Assembly (NCBI GenBank): GCA_964551435.1
Contig: CAZKBS010000004.1
Location: 97,214-161,213 of the forward strand
Reading direction: 5' to 3'
DNA length: 64,000 nucleotides
Source: UBA2020 sp964551435
Lineage (GTDB): Bacteria; Pseudomonadota; Alphaproteobacteria; Micavibrionales; UBA2020
The first letter of the stretch is position 1. Each line of letters starts with the position of its first letter. The position numbers and the translations under genes are program-made. Shown in pieces: positions 51,750 through 59,466 of the stretch. A model generated the notes under the pieces. That model ran no database searches. It was not told the DNA's origin and was given only the letters and a program-made list of their open reading frames with translations.

Positions 51750-52346
51750 TTATCCGCGGTGCGGCGGCCGGGGCAATTTTGACTTCGGGGTATCGGGCAG
51801 CAAACCATGCGGCACGGGGATTTTATGCCCCAGTTCGCCCGGAAAAACATGATGGATGCGCGCGGCTACATGCAGCGGATGCCAGTGCATATAGGTTTGT
51901 TTTTGCATCGCCGTGCGGCTTTGCGCCGCAAGCATGTTCAGCGCATCGCCGATAGTCAAATCCATGCCGAGCAGTGTATCGCGTATCGGCTCCGGCCCCT
52001 GCGCATGGCCGGTGCGGAGCCAGACGTTCCAGCGTTGATCGGCGTTGCGTTTGGCGAAATAGCGCCCCGCCGGCGTTTCGGGCAGTTTGATGACGTTCAG
52101 ATCCTGAAGTTCGATGGGCTGGTGGTTCGCGGCGCGGGCGATGCGCGCGGCGAAGCGGTGAAACTGCCGCGTCAGCGGCTCTTCACGCAGGGCACGGCGC
52201 AGGGCGGTGATTTCCGCGCCTTCGTTTTCTTTCGGCGGCTTTGCAAGGTTGATGCGCAGCAGTTCCTGCTCCGCTTCGTATCCCGCCGTCATAAAACGCC
52301 CGATGCGCTGCGCGGCTTTTTTCATGCTCTCAAAAAAGGATGCCAT
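51750..52346 (-). CDS. Hypothetical protein
   Basis: A 198-residue protein I do not recognise. It has no signal peptide or membrane segment. The N-terminus MASFFESMKKAAQRIGRFM is amphipathic; the middle is rich in Arg/Ala helices (ITALRRALREEPLTRQFHRF); the C-terminus has a His-rich patch (TYMHWHPLHVAARIHHVF) and a proline tail. Codon use looks like its neighbours. It lies 17 bases after the SLOG-like gene on the same strand and is probably co-transcribed with it. Confidence 0.6.
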   Translation of the reverse strand: MASFFESMKKAAQRIGRFMTAGYEAEQELLRINLAKPPKENEGAEITALRRALREEPLTRQFHRFAARIARAANHQPIELQDLNVIKLPETPAGRYFAKRNADQRWNVWLRTGHAQGPEPIRDTLLGMDLTIGDALNMLAAQSRTAMQKQTYMHWHPLHVAARIHHVFPGELGHKIPVPHGLLPDTPKSKLPRPPHRG

Positions 52347-52363
52347 GTTGCCGCAGCCCTTAT

Positions 52364-52891
52364 TTATATCGAATATTTTTTGTGCAGCACAGGCATGCCG
52401 CGCGCCTGTGCCTTGTCGATGGTATCCTGCGTGCCCGCGCTGCCGTTTACCTGAAAAGCGGCAAGGCGGTCTGCGGCCGCCAGCACGGCGGTATTGCGTT
52501 CGTAATAGGTTTCGGGTGTGCAGACCCTGTGATGCATTTCTGTCAGCGCCGCAGGATTGGTGTTTTGCACCTGCCCCAGCTGCGCGATCAGCGATTGCGC
52601 CTGCTGCGGGGTAATCACGCCTTCGTCCGCCTTTTTAAAATAGTGGTTGGCGTAGTCGCGCAGCGATGTCGGCAGGATGATTTTAAGCCGCGCGGCCGCA
52701 GGGTCATGCCGCAGCGCCTCGTCGGTTGCAATGTAATCCACGCCGAGCGCGCCGCCCGTGACGATCCCCCCGCCGGATGCGTAGATATCCGCAACCGCCG
52801 TGCGCACGTCGGCCTCGACCCCCGCGCTGACCGTGCGCCACGAGCCGGAAATGGCCGTCCATGATGTCGCTGTCTGGGGTGTTTGTTTCAT
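52364..52891 (-). CDS. Rossmann-like (SLOG/DprA-type) nucleotide-binding protein
   Basis: A 175-residue protein with a Rossmann-type core. The glycine loop ASGGGIVTGGALGVDYIATDEA and the later ADRLAAFQVNGSAGTQDTIDKA match the pattern of DprA/Smf and other SLOG proteins (GGALGVD then GSxGTxDTI). It lacks the rest of DprA, so it is not the DNA-uptake protein. Proteins of this fold bind nucleotides, sometimes as signals. The partner is the unknown gene that follows. Confidence 0.75.
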   Translation of the reverse strand: MKQTPQTATSWTAISGSWRTVSAGVEADVRTAVADIYASGGGIVTGGALGVDYIATDEALRHDPAAARLKIILPTSLRDYANHYFKKADEGVITPQQAQSLIAQLGQVQNTNPAALTEMHHRVCTPETYYERNTAVLAAADRLAAFQVNGSAGTQDTIDKAQARGMPVLHKKYSI

Positions 52892-53005
52892 GCGGCCAAG
52901 CTAGCATTCTTAATAAATTATGTCAATTTGAGGCGGGCTGCCGTTAAATCCTTGATTTGAACATCTGTTTTTGGCAGATATGCAGCCATTACAAAGAGGA
53001 TGCCC

Positions 53006-53437
53006 ATGCAAATCCGCTGCTATCCCGTGCAAAGTCTAGAAGATATGAAAACCTGCCTTGATATCCGGCACAAGGTTTTTGTCGAAGAGCAGCACGTCCC
53101 CGCCAATCTGGAGATAGACGGCATGGACGCCGCCGCGCGCCATTTTGCCGTGCAGGCCGATGGCCGGATTATCGCCACCTGCCGCGTACGCCTGATGGGC
53201 AGCGCCGCCAAAATCGAACGCGTGGCGGTTTTGAAAGAACACCGCAGCCGCGGCGTGGGCGGGGTTTTGATGAAATACATCTTGCAGGAACTGTCCAAGG
53301 CGGGCGATATTCAGCTGTTCAAGCTGAGCGCGCAGGCAGAAGCCGTGCCGTTCTACGAAAAGCTTGGCTTCCGCACCCGCGGGTCCGAGTACATGGATGC
53401 CGGTATCCCGCATTACGATATGGTGCTTGAAAAATAA
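53006..53437 (+). CDS. GNAT family N-acetyltransferase
   Basis: A 143-residue acetyltransferase. DIRHKVFVEEQHVPANLEIDG, IATCRVRLMG, KIERVAVLKEHRSRGVGGVLM (acetyl-CoA loop) and AVPFYEKLGFRTRGSEYMDAGIPHYDMV are typical of the ElaA/YjcF-like group. Start ATG 53006 has AGAGG six bases upstream; ATG 53000 is less well spaced. The substrate is unknown. It precedes lysS by 19 bases. Confidence 0.88.
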   Translation: MQIRCYPVQSLEDMKTCLDIRHKVFVEEQHVPANLEIDGMDAAARHFAVQADGRIIATCRVRLMGSAAKIERVAVLKEHRSRGVGGVLMKYILQELSKAGDIQLFKLSAQAEAVPFYEKLGFRTRGSEYMDAGIPHYDMVLEK

Positions 53438-53456
53438 CACGCAGCAAGACGCAATC

Positions 53457-54965
53457 ATGTCCAACCAGCAACCCGCAGCCGAACAGCACGCCACCGATTC
53501 CAACGCCCTGATCGAGGCGAAAATCGAGAACATGAAGCAGCTGCAGCTGAAGGGCGTGAACCCCTTCGCCTATCGTTTCGACGTCACGGCCTATGCCGCC
53601 GACCTGCAAAAGAAATACGAAGGCCTGCAAAACGGCGAGACGACGGAAGATGTTGTCTCCGTCGCGGGCCGCGTCATGTCGAACCGCAATTCGGGCATGT
53701 TCATCGACCTTAAAGACACCACGGGCAAGATCCAGATTTTCAGCCATAAAGAACACGTCGCGCCGGAACTGCTGGAACAGATGGCCTATTACGACATCGG
53801 CGATATCATCGGCGTCACGGGCAAAATCCGCCGCACCCCGCGCGGGGAGCTGACGATCAATACCGAAAAGGTCGAACTGCTGACCAAATCCGTGCGCCCG
53901 CTGCCGGAAAAATACCACGGCCTGCACGATGTGGAGCTGAAATACCGCAAGCGTTATCTCGACCTCATCATGAACGATGAAAGCCGCGAAACCTTCCGCA
54001 AACGCAGCAAAATCATTTCCTTCATCCGCAAGGTTCTGACGGACGAATGTTTCATGGAAGTCGAAACGCCGATGCTGCATTCCATCGCGGGAGGCGCGAA
54101 CGCGAAGCCGTTTTTGACGCATCACAACGCGCTCGATATGCAGCTTTATCTGCGTATCGCGCCGGAGCTGCACCTAAAACGCCTTGTCGTCGGCGGGTTT
54201 GACCGCGTGTTCGAGATTAACCGCTGCTTCAGAAACGAAGGCATTTCGGTCAAGCACAACCCCGAATTTACCTCGGTCGAGATCTATCAGGCCTATGCCG
54301 ATTACAACGACATGATGGCCCTGACCGAACGCATCATCGAAGGCGCCGTGAAGATGCTGCATAATGGCGAGACGAAAATCAAATTCGGCGACAAGGAAAT
54401 CGACTTCAAAGCGCCCTGGGCGCGCAAGACCATGACGCAGCTGGTCACCGAAAAAACCGGTGTTGATTTCAGCGCCATTCCTGATGCCAAAGCTGCCGCG
54501 GCCAAAGCGAAAGAGCTTGGCGTGCATGTGAAGGACGGCAGCAACTGGGGCGAAGTTCTCGAAGCGGTATTCGGCGAAAAGGTCGAAGCCGACCTCGTGC
54601 AGCCGACGCATGTGATCGATATGCCCAAAGACATCTCGCCGCTTGCCAAAGTCCACCGCGACAACGACACGCTGACGGAGCGTTTTGAAACCTACGTCAA
54701 CGGCTGGGAAGTCGCCAACGCGTTTTCGGAGCTGTCCGACCCCTTCGACCAGCTGGCCCGTTTCAAAAAGCAGGTCGAAGCGCGCGAAGCCGGCAACGAA
54801 GAAGCGCAGATGCTCGACGAGGATTTCGTCGAAGCGCTGGAATACGGCCTGCCCCCCACGGGCGGCCTTGGCATCGGCATCGACCGTCTGGTCATGCTGC
54901 TGACCGACAGCCACAGCATCCGCGACGTCATCGCCTTCCCGACAATGCGTCATACGCATAAATAA
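53457..54965 (+). CDS. lysS: Lysyl-tRNA synthetase, class II
   Basis: A 502-residue class II synthetase. The N-terminal OB-fold anticodon domain (VVSVAGRVMSNRNSGMFIDL) is followed by motif 1, motif 2 (INRCFRNEGISVKHNPEFTS) and motif 3 (LPPTGGLGIGIDRLVMLLT). It charges tRNA-Lys. Start ATG 53457 gives the usual length; the frame extends into the GNAT gene. A strong hairpin terminator follows about 70 bases after the stop. Confidence 0.97.
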   Translation: MSNQQPAAEQHATDSNALIEAKIENMKQLQLKGVNPFAYRFDVTAYAADLQKKYEGLQNGETTEDVVSVAGRVMSNRNSGMFIDLKDTTGKIQIFSHKEHVAPELLEQMAYYDIGDIIGVTGKIRRTPRGELTINTEKVELLTKSVRPLPEKYHGLHDVELKYRKRYLDLIMNDESRETFRKRSKIISFIRKVLTDECFMEVETPMLHSIAGGANAKPFLTHHNALDMQLYLRIAPELHLKRLVVGGFDRVFEINRCFRNEGISVKHNPEFTSVEIYQAYADYNDMMALTERIIEGAVKMLHNGETKIKFGDKEIDFKAPWARKTMTQLVTEKTGVDFSAIPDAKAAAAKAKELGVHVKDGSNWGEVLEAVFGEKVEADLVQPTHVIDMPKDISPLAKVHRDNDTLTERFETYVNGWEVANAFSELSDPFDQLARFKKQVEAREAGNEEAQMLDEDFVEALEYGLPPTGGLGIGIDRLVMLLTDSHSIRDVIAFPTMRHTHK

Positions 54966-55032
54966 TAAGGTGTCGCACGCAAAAGGCGTAAGGGCGGCTT
55001 GCGCGTAATTAACCTTGGTTTACGGGGAAAGT

Positions 55033-55066
55033 AAAAAAGGTGGCCACAAAAAGTGACCACCTTTTT
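55033..55066. terminator. Bidirectional terminator after lysS
   Basis: AAAAAGGTGG-c-CAC / GTG-a-CCACCTTTTT hairpin with one internal mismatch, an A-run before and T-run after. It ends lysS and would also end any minus-strand transcript from 55.4 kb. Confidence 0.88.
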
Positions 55067-55420
55067 AGAGACGTTGGCTTGCTTCTTCTGTGCACCGTTA
55101 TTCCCTCGCACAGCAAGGGGCGGTGACTACTGGCACAGCAGCCTAAGACCTTATACATATGCACCATCAGTGCTAGTACACTTTTGGTAGAGGTCCACGT
55201 TATGACTGTACAAGACATGTCTTAACGCAATTGCCCTTTTGGAATTGCCTCTCATTAATCCCCTTTAGCCAGCGGTTGCGCATTACTAGCTGCGCACACA
55301 TCCGATAGGGGAACTCAAAATGGCTTTCATACGAGTCTCCTATTTTTTTAGGGATATATTTTAACCCTAACAAATAGCCCCCCCTTTTTTCAACGGTGAA
55401 ATTCTGACACGCCTTGACGT
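55067..55420. ncRNA. AT-rich, hairpin-dense non-coding region; candidate structured RNA
   Basis: No credible protein gene. Structures include CTGTGC/GCACAG around 55090-55113, the 12-bp palindrome AAGACATGTCTT (55212-55223), GCAATT/AATTGC (55227-55248), TGCGCA-TTACTAGC-TGCGCA (55277-55296) closed by CCCCT/AGGGG, and TTAGGG/CCCTAA (55348-55370). A minus-strand sORF MKAILSSPIGCVRS (55286-55330) has AGGAG six bases upstream. A plus-strand sORF MAFIRVSYFFRDIF (55320-55364) has AGGGG eight bases upstream and its stop in the last hairpin loop. It is not 4.5S, 6S, tmRNA or RNase P RNA as far as motifs show. The strand is undecided. Confidence 0.4.
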
Positions 55421-55468
55421 TCCGTGATATTTTTCGTAACTTTCATCGAATCTTTTTTGGAAAATCGA

Positions 55469-56647
55469 ATGTTCGGCAAAGCTAAAAATATCGACGGCCT
55501 GCCGCCCGAAGACCAGCAATGGGCACAGTCCATCGGCGGTTTCGGCGCGTGGAAAAAGGCGCTGGAAGAAGCGGTCGCGCAAAACAAGCCGCAGCGTGTG
55601 CGCTATTTGATGAATACCCACAAAACCGACCGCGAGATGCGCTTTGCCCTGTGTGCGCTGGCGGTCAAGATGAAGGCGGGCGCGGCGCTGGCGGCGGTGC
55701 TGGAAAAACGCGGCTTCGATTTCGATGACAGCGCGCCCGGCGATATCCTGCATGCGCGCCGGTTGTTTGCAGGGGCGCTCGAACAAAAAGATATCTCCCT
55801 CTGGCAGGCGCTTTGCGAGCGGAACGCCAAAGAAAAAAGCGCCAGCATCGGCAGCGATGCGCCGCTTGCCCTTGCCGCGGCGGCGCTGTGGCATGACGCA
55901 GTCGGCTGGCATTTGCAGCAGGCATCGGCGAAGGATTTGAAATCCTTTGCCATGGTTCTGGCGCATTTTTCGCGCGCCACGCCCGACGACCTTGCCTTCG
56001 CCCTGTCATGGACAGGCAAATTTGCCGGTTATGGCGAGGCCCTGAACGCGGTCTTGACCTCTGTCGCAGAAACGGGGGATGTGGATAAATTGCGTCTTTT
56101 GCTCGACAAGGGCGCCAATCCCGACGCCGACGGCGGGGCGGCGATTTATCAGGCTCTGGCTTTTGGTCATCGCGCGGCCTTTGATCTTCTGGCCGGACAA
56201 AGCAAGGACATGGCCGGTTTCGGCGCGGATTTGTACGCGCGCCTGCGCCAGCAAAACCCGCAATCGCCGCTGCTGGGTCATCTGCGCGGCGTAGTTGACG
56301 CGGCAACCGCTGCCGCCGAAGTTGCCGAAGCGCAAAGCCGCGCGGGGCAGCGCTATCATCTGATGGCGCCCGATGTACTGGGTGAAACCCTGCATCTGCC
56401 CGCGGGCGGTACGCTCACGCATGTGTTCAATTTCACACTGCGCCAGCAAACCACGATTGCGGAGCGCGCCGCGCCCGAAGGCGGCGTGCCGGTGATGGCC
56501 GTCAGCGTGCGCGATTTCGATGACATCAGCGATAGCGCGGTGATTGATAACGCCGCTGTGCGTCTGGTGCAGCTGGGCGGCGCATTGCCCGAGATGGCGC
56601 CGCGCGTGCACAAAACCGCCACATTGCCCAAAACGCCCCACACCTGA
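55469..56647 (+). CDS. Ankyrin-related protein with a conserved C-terminal domain of unknown function
   Basis: A 392-residue protein, Ala-rich and helical. Only one clear ankyrin unit is readable (VDKLRLLLDKGANPDADGGAAIYQAL, about residue 205). The last 75 or so residues (YHLMAPDVLGETLHL, LTHVFNFTLRQQTTI, VRDFDDISDSAVIDNAAVRLV) align with the C-terminal domain of the protein at 40467. No signal peptide. Start ATG 55469 is preferred to the upstream 55424 because TTGGAAAA is a better site. A possible promoter (TTGACG at 55414) and GAATC (55448) lie upstream. Confidence 0.7.
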   Translation: MFGKAKNIDGLPPEDQQWAQSIGGFGAWKKALEEAVAQNKPQRVRYLMNTHKTDREMRFALCALAVKMKAGAALAAVLEKRGFDFDDSAPGDILHARRLFAGALEQKDISLWQALCERNAKEKSASIGSDAPLALAAAALWHDAVGWHLQQASAKDLKSFAMVLAHFSRATPDDLAFALSWTGKFAGYGEALNAVLTSVAETGDVDKLRLLLDKGANPDADGGAAIYQALAFGHRAAFDLLAGQSKDMAGFGADLYARLRQQNPQSPLLGHLRGVVDAATAAAEVAEAQSRAGQRYHLMAPDVLGETLHLPAGGTLTHVFNFTLRQQTTIAERAAPEGGVPVMAVSVRDFDDISDSAVIDNAAVRLVQLGGALPEMAPRVHKTATLPKTPHT

Positions 56648-56943
56648 GTCGTCACGTCTCGCCACCGGAGAGGGGCGGAGAGGGGGTGATTTTATATTAT
56701 TATGACAAAAAATGGGTTTCAAAGGTCATAAAAATCAGAATCGTATGCCTTTGATTTATCGTTAAAAAATTATTAATACGGCGTTTTTCGGGCTATCCGG
56801 CGGGTTGTTAACCTATAAAATCTGGACGGTCTATCAGGGGCATGCTACGGATTCAGCACCCTGACATGTCAAATACATAACAAAGCCATCTGTTCGATTT
56901 GTGTTGGCAAAGGGGTTCGCGGCTTTAAAATGAGGGCTCCCAA

Positions 56944-57540
56944 ATGAACGTCGAGAAAAAAATGATCCGCAGCGATATTCCCGGCCACAGCGCCATGCTC
57001 ACGGGCACCATGCCCTACAACAGCGCGCCTGCCGCCACGGCCGCCACCGATGAACAGCGCCGCCTGACGGTTGGTCGCGGCATCGTGCTGAACGGCCAGA
57101 TCACCGATTGCCAGCATCTGGCTGTCGAAGGCACCGTCACTGCCGAAACCCTGCTGACCCAGCGTCTGGATGTTCTGGAGTCCGGCAGCTTCACCGGTAC
57201 CGCCGAAGTGCAGGATGCCGTGATCGCGGGCCGTTTCGACGGCAAGCTGGTGGTTAAAGGCCGCCTGACCGTCAAATCCACCGCCCATATCACGGGCGAT
57301 ATTGAATATGGCGCGCTGGAAATCGAAGCCGGCAGCCGTATCGAAGCACGCATCGCCGTCCGCCCCGCCGCGCCGGTTGCCGAAAAGGCACCCGCCGCCG
57401 ACAAAACGGGCGCGAGCGTAAAGGCCACAACCGTAGCCGAAGCCGGGGAGAAGATTTTCGACGCCAGCAATGACGAGGCGGAGAAAGCTGCGGTAACAGA
57501 GGAACGCCCGGGCACTTTCCGCCGGGCGGTCGGGTACTAA
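56944..57540 (+). CDS. Bactofilin
   Basis: A 198-residue polymer-forming cytoskeletal protein. The central beta-helix core (GIVLNGQITDCQHLAVEGTVTAE, LDVLESGSFTGTAEVQDAVIAGRFDG, LTVKSTAHITGDIEYGALEIEAGSRI) is the bactofilin domain. It is flanked by a disordered N-terminus and a Glu/Ala-rich C-terminus. Bactofilins scaffold cell-wall enzymes and stalk or curvature sites. The next gene, for a lipoprotein, starts about 100 bases later on the same strand; the 296 bases upstream are AT-rich and hold no gene. Confidence 0.92.
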   Translation: MNVEKKMIRSDIPGHSAMLTGTMPYNSAPAATAATDEQRRLTVGRGIVLNGQITDCQHLAVEGTVTAETLLTQRLDVLESGSFTGTAEVQDAVIAGRFDGKLVVKGRLTVKSTAHITGDIEYGALEIEAGSRIEARIAVRPAAPVAEKAPAADKTGASVKATTVAEAGEKIFDASNDEAEKAAVTEERPGTFRRAVGY

Positions 57541-57645
57541 TTGGTTATCCGCCCCCATAGCCCGCAAGGGATGGCTGGCGCTCTGCCTTTTCCCGCTGCA
57601 CAGGACCCCTGGACCTGGCTGGCCGGAACGGTCGATTCCGCCTTT

Positions 57646-58200
57646 ATGGTGTTCTACGCCCAGCTGCGCCGCAATGCCCGCCGTCTGGCCCGTCTGGGTC
57701 TGGCGATGGTGCCGCTGGCGGTTTTGCTGGTCGGCAGCTGCAAAACCTACGAAAGCGATACCGCCTACGGCAGTGCGGAGGCGCCGGCGCTGTTCCGTCT
57801 TGCGCTATTCCCCGACAGCCGTCAGGCTGCCGCCAATGACGACTACCAGCCCGCCCGTGGTTATATCAACCGCGCGCAGAAATACATCTCCGGCGACCCT
57901 GCCGCGCTGATGAAGCTGACGGAGCGTGAAATCGGCTATCTGTTCGGCAAACCGTCGATGGTGCGCCGCGATGCCGCTGCCCGTATCTGGCAGTACCGTA
58001 CCGAAGGTTGCGTGGTCGATGTTTATTTTTACAAAGACGATGCGCGCCAGAACGGCTTTGACGTCAGCTATGTCGATTTCCGCAGCGGCGAAGAGCTGAA
58101 AATCGGCGGCCCCATCGCCAATAAACCAGCCCCCAAAAACAGCCAGTCGCGCTGCCTGCGCACGCTGGTCAGCCGCGGTGCGGCACCTTCGCGGGCTTAA
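57646..58200 (+). CDS. Lipoprotein with a BamE/SmpA-like segment
   Basis: A 184-residue protein. A basic n-region and hydrophobic core end in a lipobox (LAVLLVGSC, Cys at about residue 31), so it is probably an outer-membrane or inner-membrane lipoprotein. The segment LTEREIGYLFGKPSMVRRDAAARIWQYRTEGCVVDVYFY resembles the BamE/SmpA fold (GxP ... W.Y ... C..D.YFY). ATG 57646 is chosen because it gives a clean signal; a TTG at 57541 directly after bactofilin is also in frame. The function is unknown, probably in the envelope with the bactofilin. Confidence 0.7.
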   Translation: MVFYAQLRRNARRLARLGLAMVPLAVLLVGSCKTYESDTAYGSAEAPALFRLALFPDSRQAAANDDYQPARGYINRAQKYISGDPAALMKLTEREIGYLFGKPSMVRRDAAARIWQYRTEGCVVDVYFYKDDARQNGFDVSYVDFRSGEELKIGGPIANKPAPKNSQSRCLRTLVSRGAAPSRA

Positions 58201-58212
58201 GCGGTCTTTCGA

Positions 58213-58845
58213 TCAGACGGTTTTACCTTTGAACGCGCAGAGATCGCGCACGATGCAGTTTGCGCAATCGGGATTGCGTGCCTTGCACACATAACGTCCG
58301 TGCAGGATCAGCCAGTGATGCGCATGGCGCAGGTATTTCGCGGGCACGGCTTTCAGCAGCTTTTCCTCGACTTCCTCCGGCGTTTTACCGGGGGCGAGGC
58401 CTGTGCGGTTGCCTAGCCGGAACAAATGCGTATCGACCGCAATCGTCGGCTGGCCAAAGGCGATATTCAAAACCACATTCGCGGTTTTACGCCCGCAGCC
58501 GGGCAGTTTGACCAGCTCTTCACGCGTTTCCGGCACTTTTCCGCCATAATCGCGCACCAGCATTTCGGCAGCGGCAATCACGTTCTTGGCCTTGGCGTTG
58601 AAAAGACCGATGGTCTTGATGTGTTTTTTAAGGCCGTCCTCGCCCAGCTTCAGCATGTCTTGCGGGGTTTTGACGATTTTGAACAATTTTTCGGTCGCGC
58701 GGTTGACGCCGGTATCCGTCGCCTGCGCCGACAGTGTGACAGCGACCAGCAGGGTATAGGGGTTGGTGTAATTCAGCTCCCCCTTCGGCTCGGGATTTTG
58801 CGCCTGCAGGCGGGCAAAAAACTGTTCGATTTTGTCCTTTTTCAT
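58213..58845 (-). CDS. nth: Endonuclease III
   Basis: A 210-residue DNA glycosylase/AP lyase for oxidised pyrimidines. LLVAVTLSAQATDTGVN, the helix-hairpin-helix LPGCGRKTANVVLNIAFGQ with the catalytic Lys/Asp (VDTHLFRLGNRTG), and the Fe-S cluster CKARNPDCANCIVRDLC are present. Start ATG at 58843-58845 matches the family; the frame is open a further 16 codons. It is divergent from ogt, another DNA-repair gene. Confidence 0.96.
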   Translation of the reverse strand: MKKDKIEQFFARLQAQNPEPKGELNYTNPYTLLVAVTLSAQATDTGVNRATEKLFKIVKTPQDMLKLGEDGLKKHIKTIGLFNAKAKNVIAAAEMLVRDYGGKVPETREELVKLPGCGRKTANVVLNIAFGQPTIAVDTHLFRLGNRTGLAPGKTPEEVEEKLLKAVPAKYLRHAHHWLILHGRYVCKARNPDCANCIVRDLCAFKGKTV

Positions 58846-58907
58846 GTGTAAATTTCTACACGCTTGCCGGATAAACCACAAGCCGCGCCGCAACAGGAGA
58901 AGCCGCC

Positions 58908-59456
58908 ATGAAAATCATCACCCACACCACCACCCGCGCAGCCCGCGGCAAAGGCCTTACGCTGGTCTGGGGCGTGCATGATTTTGCGATGGGCAAGATA
59001 CTGGTCGCGATGTCTGCCGAAGGCGTTTGCTGGATCGGCCTGAATTGCGGCGAAAAAGACCTCGCCAAAAACTGGCCGGGCGCGAATTTGATTGAAGATG
59101 CCAAAATCACCGCCAAGCCCGCGCGCGATATCGCGGCCGCATGGAAAAAAGGCTGGCCGCAGCATGCGGCGGAGATATCGGTGCCGCTGGTGCTCTATGG
59201 CACCGCATTTCAGATCAAAGTCTGGAAAGAACTTTTGAAAATCAAATCCGGCAAGACCCTGACCTATGGCGACATCGCGCGCAAGCTGGGCAAGCCGGCT
59301 GCCGTGCGGGCGGTCGGCTCGGCAGTGGGTAAAAACACGCTGTCGGTGATTGTGCCCTGCCACCGTGTGGTCAACACATCTGGCAGCAAGGTCAGCTATG
59401 TCTGGGGCCCCGCGCTCAAAAAAGCCCTGCTAAAGGCCGAAGGCGCCGCCGCGTAA
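58908..59456 (+). CDS. ogt: Methylated-DNA--protein-cysteine methyltransferase
   Basis: A 182-residue suicide repair protein that removes O6-methylguanine lesions. The active-site IVPCHRVVNTSGSKVSYVWG and AFQIKVWKELLKIKSGKTLTYGDIA are the OGT/Ada C-terminal signature. The extra N-terminal domain is the usual OGT one. Bases 58855-58905 contain only the shared promoter region with nth. Confidence 0.93.
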   Translation: MKIITHTTTRAARGKGLTLVWGVHDFAMGKILVAMSAEGVCWIGLNCGEKDLAKNWPGANLIEDAKITAKPARDIAAAWKKGWPQHAAEISVPLVLYGTAFQIKVWKELLKIKSGKTLTYGDIARKLGKPAAVRAVGSAVGKNTLSVIVPCHRVVNTSGSKVSYVWGPALKKALLKAEGAAA

Positions 59457-59466
59457 ATCGCGCGGT

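Noticed and set aside
55100..55190. Possible signal-recognition-particle RNA (GGCACAGCAGCC resembles the domain IV loop)
   Set aside because: The conserved GGAAGCAGC and matching GUCAG arm are not present and the flanks do not pair.
55009..55218. Minus-strand 69-codon open frame in the 55 kb gap
   Set aside because: It runs through the terminator hairpin, has no ribosome-binding site and no recognisable domain.
55300..55345. Resemblance to the 3' end of 16S rRNA (TAGGGGAAC..GGCT..CTCCT)
   Set aside because: Only scattered matches; no other rRNA segments are present.
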